From assembly GCA_002842345.1 (NCBI GenBank), contig PHCU01000034.1, positions 1-39,687 on the forward strand: a stretch of 39,687 bases of DNA, written 5' to 3'. Numbering within the stretch: position 1 is the first letter of the stretch; each line of letters starts with the position of its first letter. The notes under the pieces were generated by a model that saw only the letters and a program-made list of their open reading frames with translations, was not told the DNA's origin and did no database searches. The position numbers and the translations under genes were made by a program. Positions 23,223 to 31,819 of the stretch are shown piece by piece. The stretch is from Betaproteobacteria bacterium HGW-Betaproteobacteria-12. GTDB taxonomy: Bacteria; Pseudomonadota; Gammaproteobacteria; Burkholderiales; Rhodocyclaceae.

Positions 23223-23905
23223 ATGCCACGCCATTACGCAATCGTTCCCGCTGCCGGCAGCGGTTCCCGCTTCGGTGCGGAGAAGCCGAAACAGTATCTC
23301 GACCTGCTCGGCCGCCCGCTGATCTTCCATACCCTGGCCGCCCTGGTTGCCTGTCCCGACATCGCCCGGGTGTGGGTGGTGCTGGCGCCGGATGATCCGT
23401 GGTGGCACCGCTACGACTGGTCGGAACTTGGCGCCAAGCTGGAAACCGTCGCCTGCGGCGGCGCCACGCGGGCGGAGAGCGTCGGCAACGGCCTGCGCGC
23501 CGCGGCCATGGTCGCTGCCGACGACGACTGGATCCTGGTGCACGACGCCGCCCGGCCCTGTCTCGACCAGGCCATGCTGGCAGCGCTGTTCGGCGAACTG
23601 GCTGCCGATCCGGTCGGCGGCATCCTCGCCGTGCCGGTCGCCGATACCTTGAAACGCGCCGACGCCGCGCAGCGGGTGGCTGCCACCGAGCCGCGCGACG
23701 GCCTGTGGCAGGCGCAGACGCCGCAGATGTTCCGCTACGGCCTGCTGCGCGAGGCGTTGGACGGCACCCGGGCGGTCACCGACGAGGCCGGCGCCGTCGA
23801 GGCGATGGGCCTGAAGCCGAAACTGGTGCGCGGCGACGCGACCAATCTGAAAGTCACCTATCCGGCCGACCTGGCGCTGGCCGCGATGATCCTGAGGGCA
23901 CGCAA

Positions 23906-23909
<4 letters not shown>
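23223..23909 (+). CDS. ispD: 2-C-methyl-D-erythritol 4-phosphate cytidylyltransferase
   Basis: Third step of the MEP isoprenoid pathway: CTP plus methylerythritol 4-phosphate gives CDP-ME. The 228-residue product has the nucleotide loop [19 protein letters not shown] (about 8-26, including the conserved Arg and Lys). It also has [29 protein letters not shown], and [14 protein letters not shown], all diagnostic for IspD. The stop overlaps the ispF ATG (ATGA). Spacing from the divergent MgtC-like gene is 41 bp. A -10-like TAAAAT directly before the ATG suggests little or no 5' leader. Confidence 0.97.
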
Positions 23910-24380
<471 letters not shown>

Positions 24381-24388
<8 letters not shown>

Positions 24389-24950
24389 AGCGGCTGGCCG
24401 GGCCGCCGCCACACAGCGGCTGTTCTTCGCCCTGTGGCCGGACATCGAACTGGCCGCCGGCCTCGACGCGGTCGCCACGGCCGCGGCGCGGCGCTTCGGT
24501 GGCCGCCCGACGCGGCGCGAGACCCTGCACCTGACCCTGGCTTTCCTTGGCGACATCGCCATCAGCGAAGTGCCGGCCCTGATTGACGCCGGCCGCCATG
24601 TTGTTGCCAGCCCCTTTGAGCTGAACATCGACCGGCTCGGCTTCTGGCGTCACAACCGGCTGCTCTGGGCCGGCTGCGCGCCGATCGCCGGACTCGATCG
24701 CCTGATCGCTCAACTGCAGGCGGCGCTGGCCGCTGCCGGGTATCCGCTGGCCATCCGCCAGCACTCCTTCACGCCGCACCTGACGCTGGTCCGCAAGCTG
24801 CCGGCCAGCACGCCGCCGGGCGAAGTCGGCGGTTTCCCCCTGGGCCAGCTGGCTGCCTGGCCGTGTTCACACTTCCGGCTGGTCGAGTCCCGGCTGACGG
24901 CCAGCGGTTCCGAGTACACGCCCATCGCCGAATTTCCGCTGGCAGCCTGA
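24381..24950 (+). CDS. thpR: RNA 2',3'-cyclic phosphodiesterase (2'-5' RNA ligase family)
   Basis: 2H phosphoesterase of 189 residues. Both catalytic HxTx motifs are present: H50-L-T-L and H133-L-T-L, about 80 residues apart as usual. RLFFALWPD at the N-terminus and [21 protein letters not shown] at the C-terminus are typical of ThpR. It opens 2',3'-cyclic phosphates on RNA and can ligate 2'-5' halves in vitro; the cellular role is unsettled. The ATG overlaps the end of ispF by 8 bp in another frame. The gene is convergent with the histidine kinase, with 16 bp between stops. Confidence 0.92.
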
Positions 24951-24966
24951 GCGCAGCCAGCGCCGT

Positions 24967-26271
24967 TCAGCGCCGGAGCGGCAGCACCAGGCGGGCGATC
25001 AGGCCGCCGCCGGGATTCGGCAGCAGTTCCAGTCGGCCGTCGTGCAGGCGGGCCACCCGGTCCACGATGGCCAGTCCCAGGCCGGTGCCGCCGGCACCGG
25101 TGCGGGCCGATTCGAGCCGGGTGAACGGACGCTTCAGCCGCTCGGCCTCGGCAGCCGGGATGCCGGGTCCATGGTCGACGATTTCGATGCGCACTTCGCC
25201 ATTGAGTACCATCGCTTGCAGCAGGACTTCGCCGCCACCGTACTTGGCGGCGTTGTCGATCAGGTTGTTGACGGCGCGGACCAGCGATTTCGGCCGCAGT
25301 TCGATCTCCGGCAAGTCGGCGATGGCCGTGTGCAGCGCCCGCCCGGCGGCGATCTTGCGTTCGGCGACCTCGGCCAGCAGGGCGCCGAGGTCGGCCCGCA
25401 CTGGCGTTTCGCCGGATTCGTTGCGGGCATAGTCCATGAACTGCGAAATGACCGCCTCCATCTCCTCGACGTCGGTGATCACCCCCTGGCGAGCGCTGTC
25501 GTCGGCGATGCTCATCTCGGCTTCCAGGCGCAGGCGGGTCAGCGGCGTGCGCAGGTCGTGGGAGATGCCGGCCAGCACTTCCGAACGATCCTTCTCATGG
25601 CGTTCCAGGCTGCTGGCCATGGCGTTGAAGGCATGGGCCAGGCGGCGCATCTCCTCGGCGCCGCTTTCCGGCAGCGGCGTCGGCATCTGGCCGCGGCCGA
25701 CGGCAGCCGCTGCCTCGGCCATGGCTCGCAGCGGGCGGCTGATGCGCGAGGCGATCAGCCAGGCGATGATCAGCGCCAGGGCCACAGCCAGCAGGCCCCA
25801 GGTCAGCCAGTGTCCGGCGAAACTGCGGGTGGCCCGTTCGCGCGGCAGGATCAGCCAGAATTCGTCGTCGTCCCGGTCATCGAGGCGGAAGCTGATCCAG
25901 AAGCCGGATTCGCCATTGACCTGCGCGGCGATGCGCGTCTGCGGTCCGAGGCGGGCCGTCAGCTCGCGCCGGATCAGGCGCTGGAAACGGGTGTCGGGCA
26001 TGGCCACCAAGAGGTCATCGGCTTCCGCCGGTAGCAGGCGGATGCCTTCGCGCGAACCCAGTTCCTCGAACAGGCGCAGACGCTTGTCGGCGGCGGCGGC
26101 GAGCAGCGAGGCGCGTACCAGATTGACCGCCGAGGCACCCAGTTGCGCCGTTTCGCGGGCCCGCGGTTCGGCATCGATGTAGCGGAACAGGCTGAGCCAG
26201 GCAGCGGTGGTCAGCAGGACCAGCAGCGCCAGCAGCAGGAAGGTGCGCGCCAGCAGGGTGCGCGGCATCAT
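24967..26271 (-). CDS. envZ: EnvZ-type sensor histidine kinase
   Basis: Inner-membrane sensor kinase, 434 residues. TM1 is about 8-29, a periplasmic domain of about 125 residues follows, then TM2 (about 155-176) and HAMP (about 177-230). The dimerisation/phosphoacceptor H-box is AGISHDLRTPLTRLRLEAEM with His at about 238. The ATPase domain has N (NNLIDNAAKYG), G1 (DHGPGIP) and G2 (GGTGLGLAIV) boxes. The H-box wording and the partner gene support EnvZ. The start ATG overlaps the ompR stop (ATGA). The stimulus is not obvious; osmotic sensing is assumed from E. coli and need not apply here. Confidence 0.9.
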   Translation of the reverse strand: MMPRTLLARTFLLLALLVLLTTAAWLSLFRYIDAEPRARETAQLGASAVNLVRASLLAAAADKRLRLFEELGSREGIRLLPAEADDLLVAMPDTRFQRLIRRELTARLGPQTRIAAQVNGESGFWISFRLDDRDDDEFWLILPRERATRSFAGHWLTWGLLAVALALIIAWLIASRISRPLRAMAEAAAAVGRGQMPTPLPESGAEEMRRLAHAFNAMASSLERHEKDRSEVLAGISHDLRTPLTRLRLEAEMSIADDSARQGVITDVEEMEAVISQFMDYARNESGETPVRADLGALLAEVAERKIAAGRALHTAIADLPEIELRPKSLVRAVNNLIDNAAKYGGGEVLLQAMVLNGEVRIEIVDHGPGIPAAEAERLKRPFTRLESARTGAGGTGLGLAIVDRVARLHDGRLELLPNPGGGLIARLVLPLRR

Positions 26272-26996
26272 GCTTCGCGCTTGCTGCCGTCCGGAATGAA
26301 GACGTAGCCGAATCCCCAGATGGTCTGCAGGTAACGCGGCTGCGCCGGGTCGACCTCGATCAGCTTGCGCAGGCGGGAAATCTGCACGTCGATGGCGCGG
26401 TCGAACGGGCCTTGCTCGCGGCCACGCGCCAGGGTCATCAGCTTGTCGCGCGACAGCGGCTGGCGCGGGTTCTGCAGCAGCACCTTGAGCACGGCAAACT
26501 CGCCGGTGGTCAGCGGCAGCATCTCCTCGCCGCGGCGAAGGGTGCGGGCCGCCAGATCGACTTCGATGCCGCCGAAGCGGATGATCTCCGCTTCATCTTC
26601 CGGGGCGCCGGGCGGCCGGTGGTCCTGGCGACGCAGCACGGCATGGACGCGGGCCAGCAGTTCGCGCGGATTGAATGGCTTGGGCAGGTAGTCGTCGGCA
26701 CCCATTTCCAGGCCGACGATGCGATCGACGTCGTCGCCCTTGGCGGTCAGCATGATGATCGGCGTCCGGTCGCCGGTGCCGCGCAGGCGGCGACAGATCG
26801 ACAGGCCATCCTCGCCGGGCAGCATCAGGTCGAGAACGATCAGGTGGAAGTGTTCGCGGCTACGCAGCTTGTCCATCTGCTTGCCGTCGGCCGCGGCCTT
26901 GACGGTGAAGCCCTGTTCGCCGAGGTAGCGGGTCAGCAGGTCGCGGAGGCGGACATCGTCATCGACGACCAGAAGATTCTGTGTGGTTTCGTTCAT
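26268..26996 (-). CDS. ompR: OmpR-type response regulator
   Basis: 242-residue two-component regulator. The receiver domain (about 1-122) has the acidic pocket VDDD (11-14), phosphoacceptor D56 in VLDLMLPGEDGL, and K at about 105 in YLPKPFNPRELL. The C-terminal winged-helix DNA-binding domain (about 140-240) has LTTGEFAVLKVLLQNPRQPLSR, RAIDVQISRLRKLIE and TIWGFGYVF. Close to E. coli OmpR in wording. The ATG at 26996 is chosen by family length; open frame continues far upstream without family likeness. The upstream 150 bp are shared with a divergent exported protein and hold an OmpR-box-like GAAACATAT. Confidence 0.92.
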   Translation of the reverse strand: MNETTQNLLVVDDDVRLRDLLTRYLGEQGFTVKAAADGKQMDKLRSREHFHLIVLDLMLPGEDGLSICRRLRGTGDRTPIIMLTAKGDDVDRIVGLEMGADDYLPKPFNPRELLARVHAVLRRQDHRPPGAPEDEAEIIRFGGIEVDLAARTLRRGEEMLPLTTGEFAVLKVLLQNPRQPLSRDKLMTLARGREQGPFDRAIDVQISRLRKLIEVDPAQPRYLQTIWGFGYVFIPDGSKREA

Positions 26997-27060
26997 GCGC
27001 TCAGGGTAACGGCCAGCGGTCATTGCGACACGGGAAATGGTAACAAGGAATTGCCGGGCG

Positions 27061-27090
27061 ACCGAGGGAAACATATCCTTACACTTGCTG
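27061..27090. promoter_or_regulatory. Possible OmpR-binding sequence between ompR and the exported-protein gene
   Basis: GGGAAACATATCCTTACAC contains GAAACATAT, which resembles the E. coli OmpR half-site (GNAACATAT type). It lies midway between two divergent starts, where autoregulation would act. Two GGTAAC repeats (27005-27010, 27039-27044) lie nearby. A single short match; weak. Confidence 0.3.
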
Positions 27091-27148
27091 CCTGGCGAGT
27101 CTTCGGCGCCGGCGGAGAATGACCCCATCAACCAGCCCCGGCCCCGCC

Positions 27149-27427
27149 ATGAAATCCCGCCTTGTCCTGCCTCTCCTGCTTGCTGTCCTGCTCGGCGCGT
27201 CGTCGGCTGCACTGGCGCGTGACGGGCGGCGCGATCTGGCGCCGGAGGATCGCCGCGAGATTCGCCAGCAGATGCGCGACCACTGGCGGCAGGAGCAGGG
27301 CTTTCGCGACGACGATCGTCGCGGGCGCAGCATGGAACCGGACGAGCGGCGGCGCCTGCGCGACGACATGCGCGAGCACCGCGGGCGCTCGGATGATCGC
27401 GGCAGGCGGGGCGGTCGCCGCGATTGA
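27149..27427 (+). CDS. Small Arg/Asp-rich exported protein, function unknown
   Basis: 92 residues. A clear signal peptide (MKSRLVLPLLLAVLLGASSAALA, cleaving near residue 23) is followed by a mature part of about 69 residues made almost entirely of Arg, Asp, Glu, Gly and Gln. Charged runs such as RREIRQQMRDHWRQEQ and PDERRRLRDDMREHR look like amphipathic or disordered helix. An ATG at 27119 has a GGAG too close to it and would bury the signal peptide; 27149 is preferred. Similar short charged proteins are common near envelope regulators, but I know no function. It is divergent from ompR/envZ and may be one of its targets. Confidence 0.65.
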   Translation: MKSRLVLPLLLAVLLGASSAALARDGRRDLAPEDRREIRQQMRDHWRQEQGFRDDDRRGRSMEPDERRRLRDDMREHRGRSDDRGRRGGRRD

Positions 27428-27451
27428 ATCCCGGCCGGCACGGGCCTCCGG

Positions 27452-27457
27452 TAAAAT
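27452..27457 (+). promoter_or_regulatory. -10 element of tsaB; predicted near-leaderless start
   Basis: TAAAAT lies 8 nt before the tsaB ATG in the 38-bp gap after the exported-protein gene, so the mRNA leader would be about 2 nt. No well-spaced -35 is visible. Confidence 0.4.
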
Positions 27458-27465
27458 GCCGACCC

Positions 27466-28155
27466 ATGCTGATCCTCGCCCTGGAAACCTCCACCGACCT
27501 CGGTTCCTGCGCCCTCTGGCGCGATGGGGCCGTGCTTGAACGCCGTTGTCCGCCTGGTCGCTCGCATTCCGAAACGCTGCTGCCGCTGATCCGCGAACTC
27601 CTGGCCGAGGCCGGGACGAGCGTCGCCGCGCTCGATGCCATCGCTTTCGGCGCCGGTCCCGGCGCCTTCACCGGCCTGCGTGTTGCCTGCGGGGCCGCCC
27701 AGGGGCTGGCGGTGGCGACGGATCGGCCGCTGATTCCGGTGATCAGCCTCGCGGCTATGGCCGTGCAGGCCGGCGAGGGCGAGGTACTGGCCCTGCTCGA
27801 TGCGCGGATGGGTGAAATCTATGCCGCGGCTTATCGCGTGACGGCGGCAGACTGCCAATTGCAGGGCGAAATCCGCGTGCTGGCGCCGGCCGATCTGTCC
27901 TTGCCCGGCGCCGCCGGCTGGCGGGCCTGCGGTAACGCGCCGGCGGCCTATCCGCTGTTGCTGGAGCGCTTGCGGGCAGCCGGCATCGAGTACTTGCCCG
28001 GCATCCTGCCGACGGCGGCGGCGGTGGCCGCGCTGGCGGCACCGCGGGCGGCGCGCGGCGAGGGCATCGACGCGGCGCTGGCGGCACCGCTGTACATCCG
28101 CGACAAGGTGGCCAAGACGGTGGCCGAGCGACTGAACGAGGGGGGGCGGGCGTGA
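27466..28155 (+). CDS. tsaB: tRNA threonylcarbamoyladenosine biosynthesis protein TsaB
   Basis: Non-catalytic partner of TsaD in the t6A37 tRNA modification complex (with TsaE and TsaC). The 229-residue product has the ASKHA-fold opening LILALETSTDLGSCALW, the SHSETLLPLIRELL segment used for TsaD dimerisation, and AFGAGPGAFTGLRVACGAAQGLA, a TsaB hallmark. Family length is normal. The TGA overlaps the rimI GTG start (GTGA). tsaB-rimI-uracil glycosylase is a common betaproteobacterial order. The chosen ATG has the LILALETST family start; a longer frame upstream has no likeness. Confidence 0.95.
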   Translation: MLILALETSTDLGSCALWRDGAVLERRCPPGRSHSETLLPLIRELLAEAGTSVAALDAIAFGAGPGAFTGLRVACGAAQGLAVATDRPLIPVISLAAMAVQAGEGEVLALLDARMGEIYAAAYRVTAADCQLQGEIRVLAPADLSLPGAAGWRACGNAPAAYPLLLERLRAAGIEYLPGILPTAAAVAALAAPRAARGEGIDAALAAPLYIRDKVAKTVAERLNEGGRA

Positions 28156-28613
28156 GCGCCTTGCCGCTAACAGCGGAATTCTTTCCGATGAACGAGCGCG
28201 ACCTCGATGCGGTGGCGGCGCTGGAAGCCTCGCTACAGCCCTTTCCCTGGTCACGCGGCAATTTTGCCGATTCGCTGGTGGCCGGGCACAGCGTCTGGGT
28301 GCTGCGCCTGGGCGGCGAATTGATCGGTTTTTCGGTCGTCATGCGGGTGATCGACGAGGCGCACCTGCTCAACATCGGTGTCGGCCAGCGTTATCAGGGC
28401 CGCGGTCACGGCGCCCGGCTGCTGCGCCACGCCATGGACTGTGCGCGTCTTGGCGGTGCCGGCAAACTGTTTCTCGAGGTGCGGCCGAGCAACGACAAGG
28501 CTGTCGACTTGTACCGCCATTTCGGCTTCCAGCAGATCGGCTTGCGCAAGGGCTATTATCCGGCGGCCATCGGGCGCGAGGACGCGCTGATCTTTGACAA
28601 GGAGTTGGCATGA
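28152..28613 (+). CDS. rimI: Ribosomal protein bS18 alanine N-acetyltransferase
   Basis: GNAT-fold acetyltransferase, 153 residues, expected to acetylate the N-terminal Ala of ribosomal protein S18. The acetyl-CoA loop is QRYQGRGHGARLLRHAM (Q/RxxGxG/A type, about 80-96). LEVRPSNDKAVDLYRHFGFQQIGLRKGYY is the RimI signature region near the C-terminus. The start is GTG at 28152, overlapping the tsaB stop; the next gene's ATG overlaps its own TGA (ATGA). Family length and context both agree. Confidence 0.94.
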   Translation: MSALPLTAEFFPMNERDLDAVAALEASLQPFPWSRGNFADSLVAGHSVWVLRLGGELIGFSVVMRVIDEAHLLNIGVGQRYQGRGHGARLLRHAMDCARLGGAGKLFLEVRPSNDKAVDLYRHFGFQQIGLRKGYYPAAIGREDALIFDKELA

Positions 28614-29362
28614 GCCTGAGCCGCGAACAGATGCTGGTGGAAATGGGTGTCAACCCGCTCTGGGTGGTCCGCGAACCTGGCGGCGCGGCGGTTGCTGCCG
28701 CCACCGAGCCGCTGCCGGTCGAGGCGGCACCCGCTGCCGCACCGGTGCCGGTACCGACGCTGGCGCTCGCTGGAGCGCCGGCCGTGGCGGATGGCCTGGA
28801 CTGGCCGGAACTGGCACGGGCGGTAGCCGCGTGCACCGCCTGTCCGCTATGCCAGCAACGCAAGCAGGCGGTCCTCGGCGTCGGTGACCTCCATCCGGAC
28901 TGGATGTTCATCGGCGAGGGGCCGGGCGCCGAAGAGGACGTGCAGGGCGAACCCTTCGTCGGCCAGGCCGGCAAGCTGCTGGACAACATGCTGGCGGCGC
29001 TCGACATAGGGCGCGGCAACAAGGTTTACATCGGCAATGCGGTGAAGTGCCGGCCGCCCGGCAACCGCACGCCGGAGGCGGCCGAGATCGCCACCTGCCG
29101 GCCGTTCCTGGCGCGCCAGATCGCGTTGCTGAAGCCGAAGATCATCGTCCTGCTCGGCAAGGTGGCGGTGCACAGCGTGCTGCATGAGGACAAGTCGCTG
29201 GGCTCGTTGCGCGGCCAGCGCTTCGACTATGCCGGGATTCCGGTCGTCGTCACCTATCACCCGGCCTACCTGCTGCGCAATCTGCCGGACAAGGCCAAGG
29301 CCTGGGAAGACCTGCTATTCGCCCGCCGCGTGCTGCGTCAGGGCGGCGGCGAACTGCTCTAG
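28610..29362 (+). CDS. Uracil-DNA glycosylase, family 4 (iron-sulphur)
   Basis: Removes uracil from DNA to start base excision repair. The 250-residue product has an Ala/Pro-rich, likely disordered N-terminal stretch (about 25-60) before the catalytic domain. The four Fe-S ligands are recognisable: C75-x2-C78, C147 and C163. Motif A is GEGPGAEED (about 102-110) with PFVGQAGKLL following, and motif B is HPAYLLR (about 227-233). It resembles the phage SPO1 polymerase-like subgroup and Thermus UDGa. The stop is 19 bp from the convergent lplT stop. Confidence 0.9.
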   Translation: MSLSREQMLVEMGVNPLWVVREPGGAAVAAATEPLPVEAAPAAAPVPVPTLALAGAPAVADGLDWPELARAVAACTACPLCQQRKQAVLGVGDLHPDWMFIGEGPGAEEDVQGEPFVGQAGKLLDNMLAALDIGRGNKVYIGNAVKCRPPGNRTPEAAEIATCRPFLARQIALLKPKIIVLLGKVAVHSVLHEDKSLGSLRGQRFDYAGIPVVVTYHPAYLLRNLPDKAKAWEDLLFARRVLRQGGGELL

Positions 29363-29381
29363 GCGGTCGCCGGGGCGCCGA

Positions 29382-30644
29382 TCAGTGCGGTGAATCGTCC
29401 AGGTGCTGGACGTCGTCCTGTTCGTGCTGGTTGCGCCGGTGGCGCTCGCGGATCAGGTACATCAGGGCGCTGACGAACAGCCCGAACAGGGTCAGCACCC
29501 AGTAGATCGACAGGTCTGTCCGGATCATCAGGTAGTACAGCCCGGTCATGATCAGGATCGACAGGTTCTCGTTGAAGTTCTGCACGGCGATCGAGTGGCC
29601 GGCGCCCATCAGGATGTGGCCGCGGTGCTGCAGCAAGGCATTCATCGGTACGACAAAGAAGCCGGACAGGGCACCGATCAGGATCAGCAACGGGATCGCC
29701 AGCCACATCTGGGTGACGAAGTTCATCAGCAGGACGATGACGCCCATGGCGATACCGAGCGGGATGACGCGCACCGACTTGCGCAGGGTGATGAAGCGGG
29801 CGGCGATGATGGCGCCGGCAGCCACGCCGAAGGCGACGACGCCCTGCAGCATCGACGATTGCGACAAATTGAGATTGAGCGCCACTTCCGACCACTTGAT
29901 GACGATGAATTGCAGCGTCGCGCCGGCGCCCCAGAACAGCGTGGTCACCGCCAGCGAGATCTGGCCCAGGCGGTCGCGCCAGAGCAGCGACAGGCAGTGG
30001 TTGAATTCGTGGATCAGGTAGATCGGGTTCTTCTTCAGCGGTTTGTGGTCGACGCCGGTATCCGGCACGTAGAGGTTGAACAGGGCGGCCAGCAGGTAGA
30101 GTACGGCGACGATGCCGATCGCCATCTCGCCGATGGTGTCGATGCCGGTGTCGAGCAACGGCAGGTCGAAGGCCAGCAGATGCTGCGCTACCGCCGGCTG
30201 GATCAGCGTGCCGCCGATGACCACGCCGAGAATGATGGCGCCGACCGTGAGGCCTTCGATCCAGCCGTTGGCGACGACCAGCAGGCGGTGCGGCAGGTAC
30301 TCGGTGAGGATGCCGTACTTGGCCGGCGAGTAGGCGGCGGCGCCGAGGCCGACGACGGCGTAGGCGAGCAGCGGATGGGCACCGAAGAACATCATCGCGC
30401 AGCCGGCGATCTTGATCGTGTTGCTGATCAGCATCACCCGGCCCTTCGGCATCGAGTCGGCGAAGGCGCCGACGAAGGCCGCCAGCGCCACATAGGAGAC
30501 GGTGAAAAAGGTCTTCAGCAGCGGCTCGTACTCGGTCGGCGCCTGCATTTCACGCAAGGCGGCGATGGCGGCGATGAGCAGTGCATTGTCGGCCAGCGCG
30601 GAAAAAAACTGCGCGGCCATGATGATGTAAAAGCCGAATGGCAC
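29382..30644 (-). CDS. lplT: Lysophospholipid transporter LplT (MFS)
   Basis: Twelve-helix major-facilitator protein of 420 residues that flips lysophospholipids across the inner membrane for re-acylation. AAQFFSALADNALLIAAIAAL at the start, AFVGAFADSMPKGRVMLISN and AAYSPAKYGILTEYLPHRLLVVANGWIEG are strongly LplT-like. The start codon is GTG at 30644 with a poor ribosome site; ATG at 30620 is an alternative. The acyltransferase partner (aas) is not adjacent. Located upstream of the alr-radA region as in related bacteria, but separated by a divergent LysR gene. Confidence 0.92.
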   Translation of the reverse strand: MPFGFYIIMAAQFFSALADNALLIAAIAALREMQAPTEYEPLLKTFFTVSYVALAAFVGAFADSMPKGRVMLISNTIKIAGCAMMFFGAHPLLAYAVVGLGAAAYSPAKYGILTEYLPHRLLVVANGWIEGLTVGAIILGVVIGGTLIQPAVAQHLLAFDLPLLDTGIDTIGEMAIGIVAVLYLLAALFNLYVPDTGVDHKPLKKNPIYLIHEFNHCLSLLWRDRLGQISLAVTTLFWGAGATLQFIVIKWSEVALNLNLSQSSMLQGVVAFGVAAGAIIAARFITLRKSVRVIPLGIAMGVIVLLMNFVTQMWLAIPLLILIGALSGFFVVPMNALLQHRGHILMGAGHSIAVQNFNENLSILIMTGLYYLMIRTDLSIYWVLTLFGLFVSALMYLIRERHRRNQHEQDDVQHLDDSPH

Positions 30645-30662
30645 TTGGAACTTTTGTCTCGT

Positions 30663-30685
30663 TATAACTTTGGTCGAGGGTTATA
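30663..30685. promoter_or_regulatory. Dyad TATAAC-N11-GTTATA at the lplT promoter
   Basis: Perfect 6-bp arms with an 11-bp spacer, ending 19 bp upstream of the lplT GTG. The right arm reads TATAAC on the minus strand and would also be the lplT -10. The size suits a LysR-type regulator, but the two arms may simply be opposed -10 hexamers. Confidence 0.4.
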
Positions 30686-30707
30686 CCACGCTTTGCGCCG
30701 GGCGCAA
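30680..30707 (-). promoter_or_regulatory. Sigma-70 promoter candidate for lplT
   Basis: On the minus strand TTGCGC (30702-30707) and TATAAC (30680-30685) are 16 bp apart, giving a leader of about 28 nt. The -35 sits in the perfect palindrome TTGCGCCGGGCGCAA (30693-30707). Confidence 0.45.
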
Positions 30708-30790
30708 GGCTTGCCGCGCGCGCCGAAATATGCGTGAAAACAGCGGCAATCCGGCGCTGTCCGGAGGCGCTTCGGGCAGTTTGCCGCCAG

Positions 30791-30805
30791 TCGATTGTCA
30801 ATCGA
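30791..30805. promoter_or_regulatory. 15-bp palindrome upstream of the LysR gene
   Basis: TCGATTGTCAATCGA has 7-bp arms around one base, about 112 bp before the LysR-gene ATG. It contains TTGTCA, a fair -35 on the plus strand, though no good -10 follows. Possible autoregulatory operator. Confidence 0.4.
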
Positions 30806-30916
30806 TGACGGCGACAAGTCATTACGCTGACGGCAGAGCGGGGAAATCTGCGAAGCGGCCGGCACGCGCCGGCGGAATGTGATTGAATATCGCCCGCAAC
30901 CACGAGGAGAAACACC

Positions 30917-31819
30917 ATGGCTGACCGGCGCTTGCAGGTCTTTCATGCCGTAGCCAAACATCTGAGCTTCACCCGCGCGGCCGATGCCTTGTTCATGACG
31001 CAGCCGGCGGTCACCTTCCAGATCAAGCAGCTGGAGGAACAATACGGCACGCGCCTGTTCGAGCGCCGCCATGGCGGCATCTCGCTGACGCCGGCCGGCG
31101 ACCTGGTACTTTCCTACGCCGAACGCATCCTCGCCCTGTCCGACGAGCTGGAAACCCGCCTCGGCGAAATGACCGGCGAAATGCGCGGCCCATTGCTCGT
31201 CGGTGCCAGCACGACGATTGCCGAATTCATGCTGCCGCGCGTGCTCGGCGAATTCAACGCGCTCTATCCGCAGGTCAGGGCCCGGCTGATCGTCGCCAAC
31301 TCGGAAAGTATCGAAGGGCGGGTGGCCGAGCATACGCTCGATGTCGGCCTGATCGAGGCGCCGGCCAAGCTGCCCGGCTTGGCCAGCGTCATTTGCTGCG
31401 ACGATGATCTGCTGGTCATCTGCGCGCCGGATTACCCGCTGGCCGCGATGAGCTCGGTGACGCCGAAGGCGCTGGTCGATTACGAGTTCATCTCGCGCGA
31501 GCCCGGTTCGGGGACGCGGGCGATCACCGAGGCCTATTTCCGCGCCCACAAGATCGACCCGCAGAAGCTGAAGACGCAGATGGAACTGGGCAGCCCGGAG
31601 GCGCTGAAAGGGGTCGTGGCGACCGGCCTCGGTTTTGCCATCGTCTCGCGGACCGTGGTCGACAAGGAGCTGCGTCTCGCTAGCCTGGTCGCCATCCCCC
31701 TGCAGCCGCCGCTGACGCGCAGCCTCTACCTGATCCATCCGCAGGATCGCTTTCAGTCGCGGCTGGCGGCGACGTTCATCGAGTTTGCCCGAAGCCAGCT
31801 GAAGGAATTTGCCGAATGA
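30917..31819 (+). CDS. LysR-family transcriptional regulator
   Basis: 300 residues. The N-terminal winged helix-turn-helix (about 3-62) is RLQVFHAVAKHLSFTRAADALFMTQPAVTFQIKQLEEQYG. The periplasmic-binding-like effector domain (about 90-295) has REPGSGTR and LGSPEALKGVVATGLGFAIVS, seen in the CbbR/YeiE/CysB-like part of the family. The effector is unknown. A GAGGAG ribosome site lies 7 nt before the ATG. Its stop overlaps the alr start (ATGA), which makes it the first gene of an alr-radA transcript. It is divergent from lplT over a 272-bp gap with several dyads, so lplT is its most likely target. Confidence 0.92.
   Translation: MADRRLQVFHAVAKHLSFTRAADALFMTQPAVTFQIKQLEEQYGTRLFERRHGGISLTPAGDLVLSYAERILALSDELETRLGEMTGEMRGPLLVGASTTIAEFMLPRVLGEFNALYPQVRARLIVANSESIEGRVAEHTLDVGLIEAPAKLPGLASVICCDDDLLVICAPDYPLAAMSSVTPKALVDYEFISREPGSGTRAITEAYFRAHKIDPQKLKTQMELGSPEALKGVVATGLGFAIVSRTVVDKELRLASLVAIPLQPPLTRSLYLIHPQDRFQSRLAATFIEFARSQLKEFAE

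Noticed and set aside
26268..27671. A 467-codon frame extending ompR upstream
   Set aside because: The first 225 residues lie antisense to the exported-protein gene and the start of tsaB and look like no receiver or sensor domain; the ATG at 26996 gives the family length.
28610..28800. The Ala/Pro-rich start of the uracil-DNA glycosylase as a misannotated start
   Set aside because: The ATG overlaps the rimI stop in the usual coupled way, and MSLSREQMLVEMGV looks like a conserved family start; the Ala/Pro part is probably a linker.
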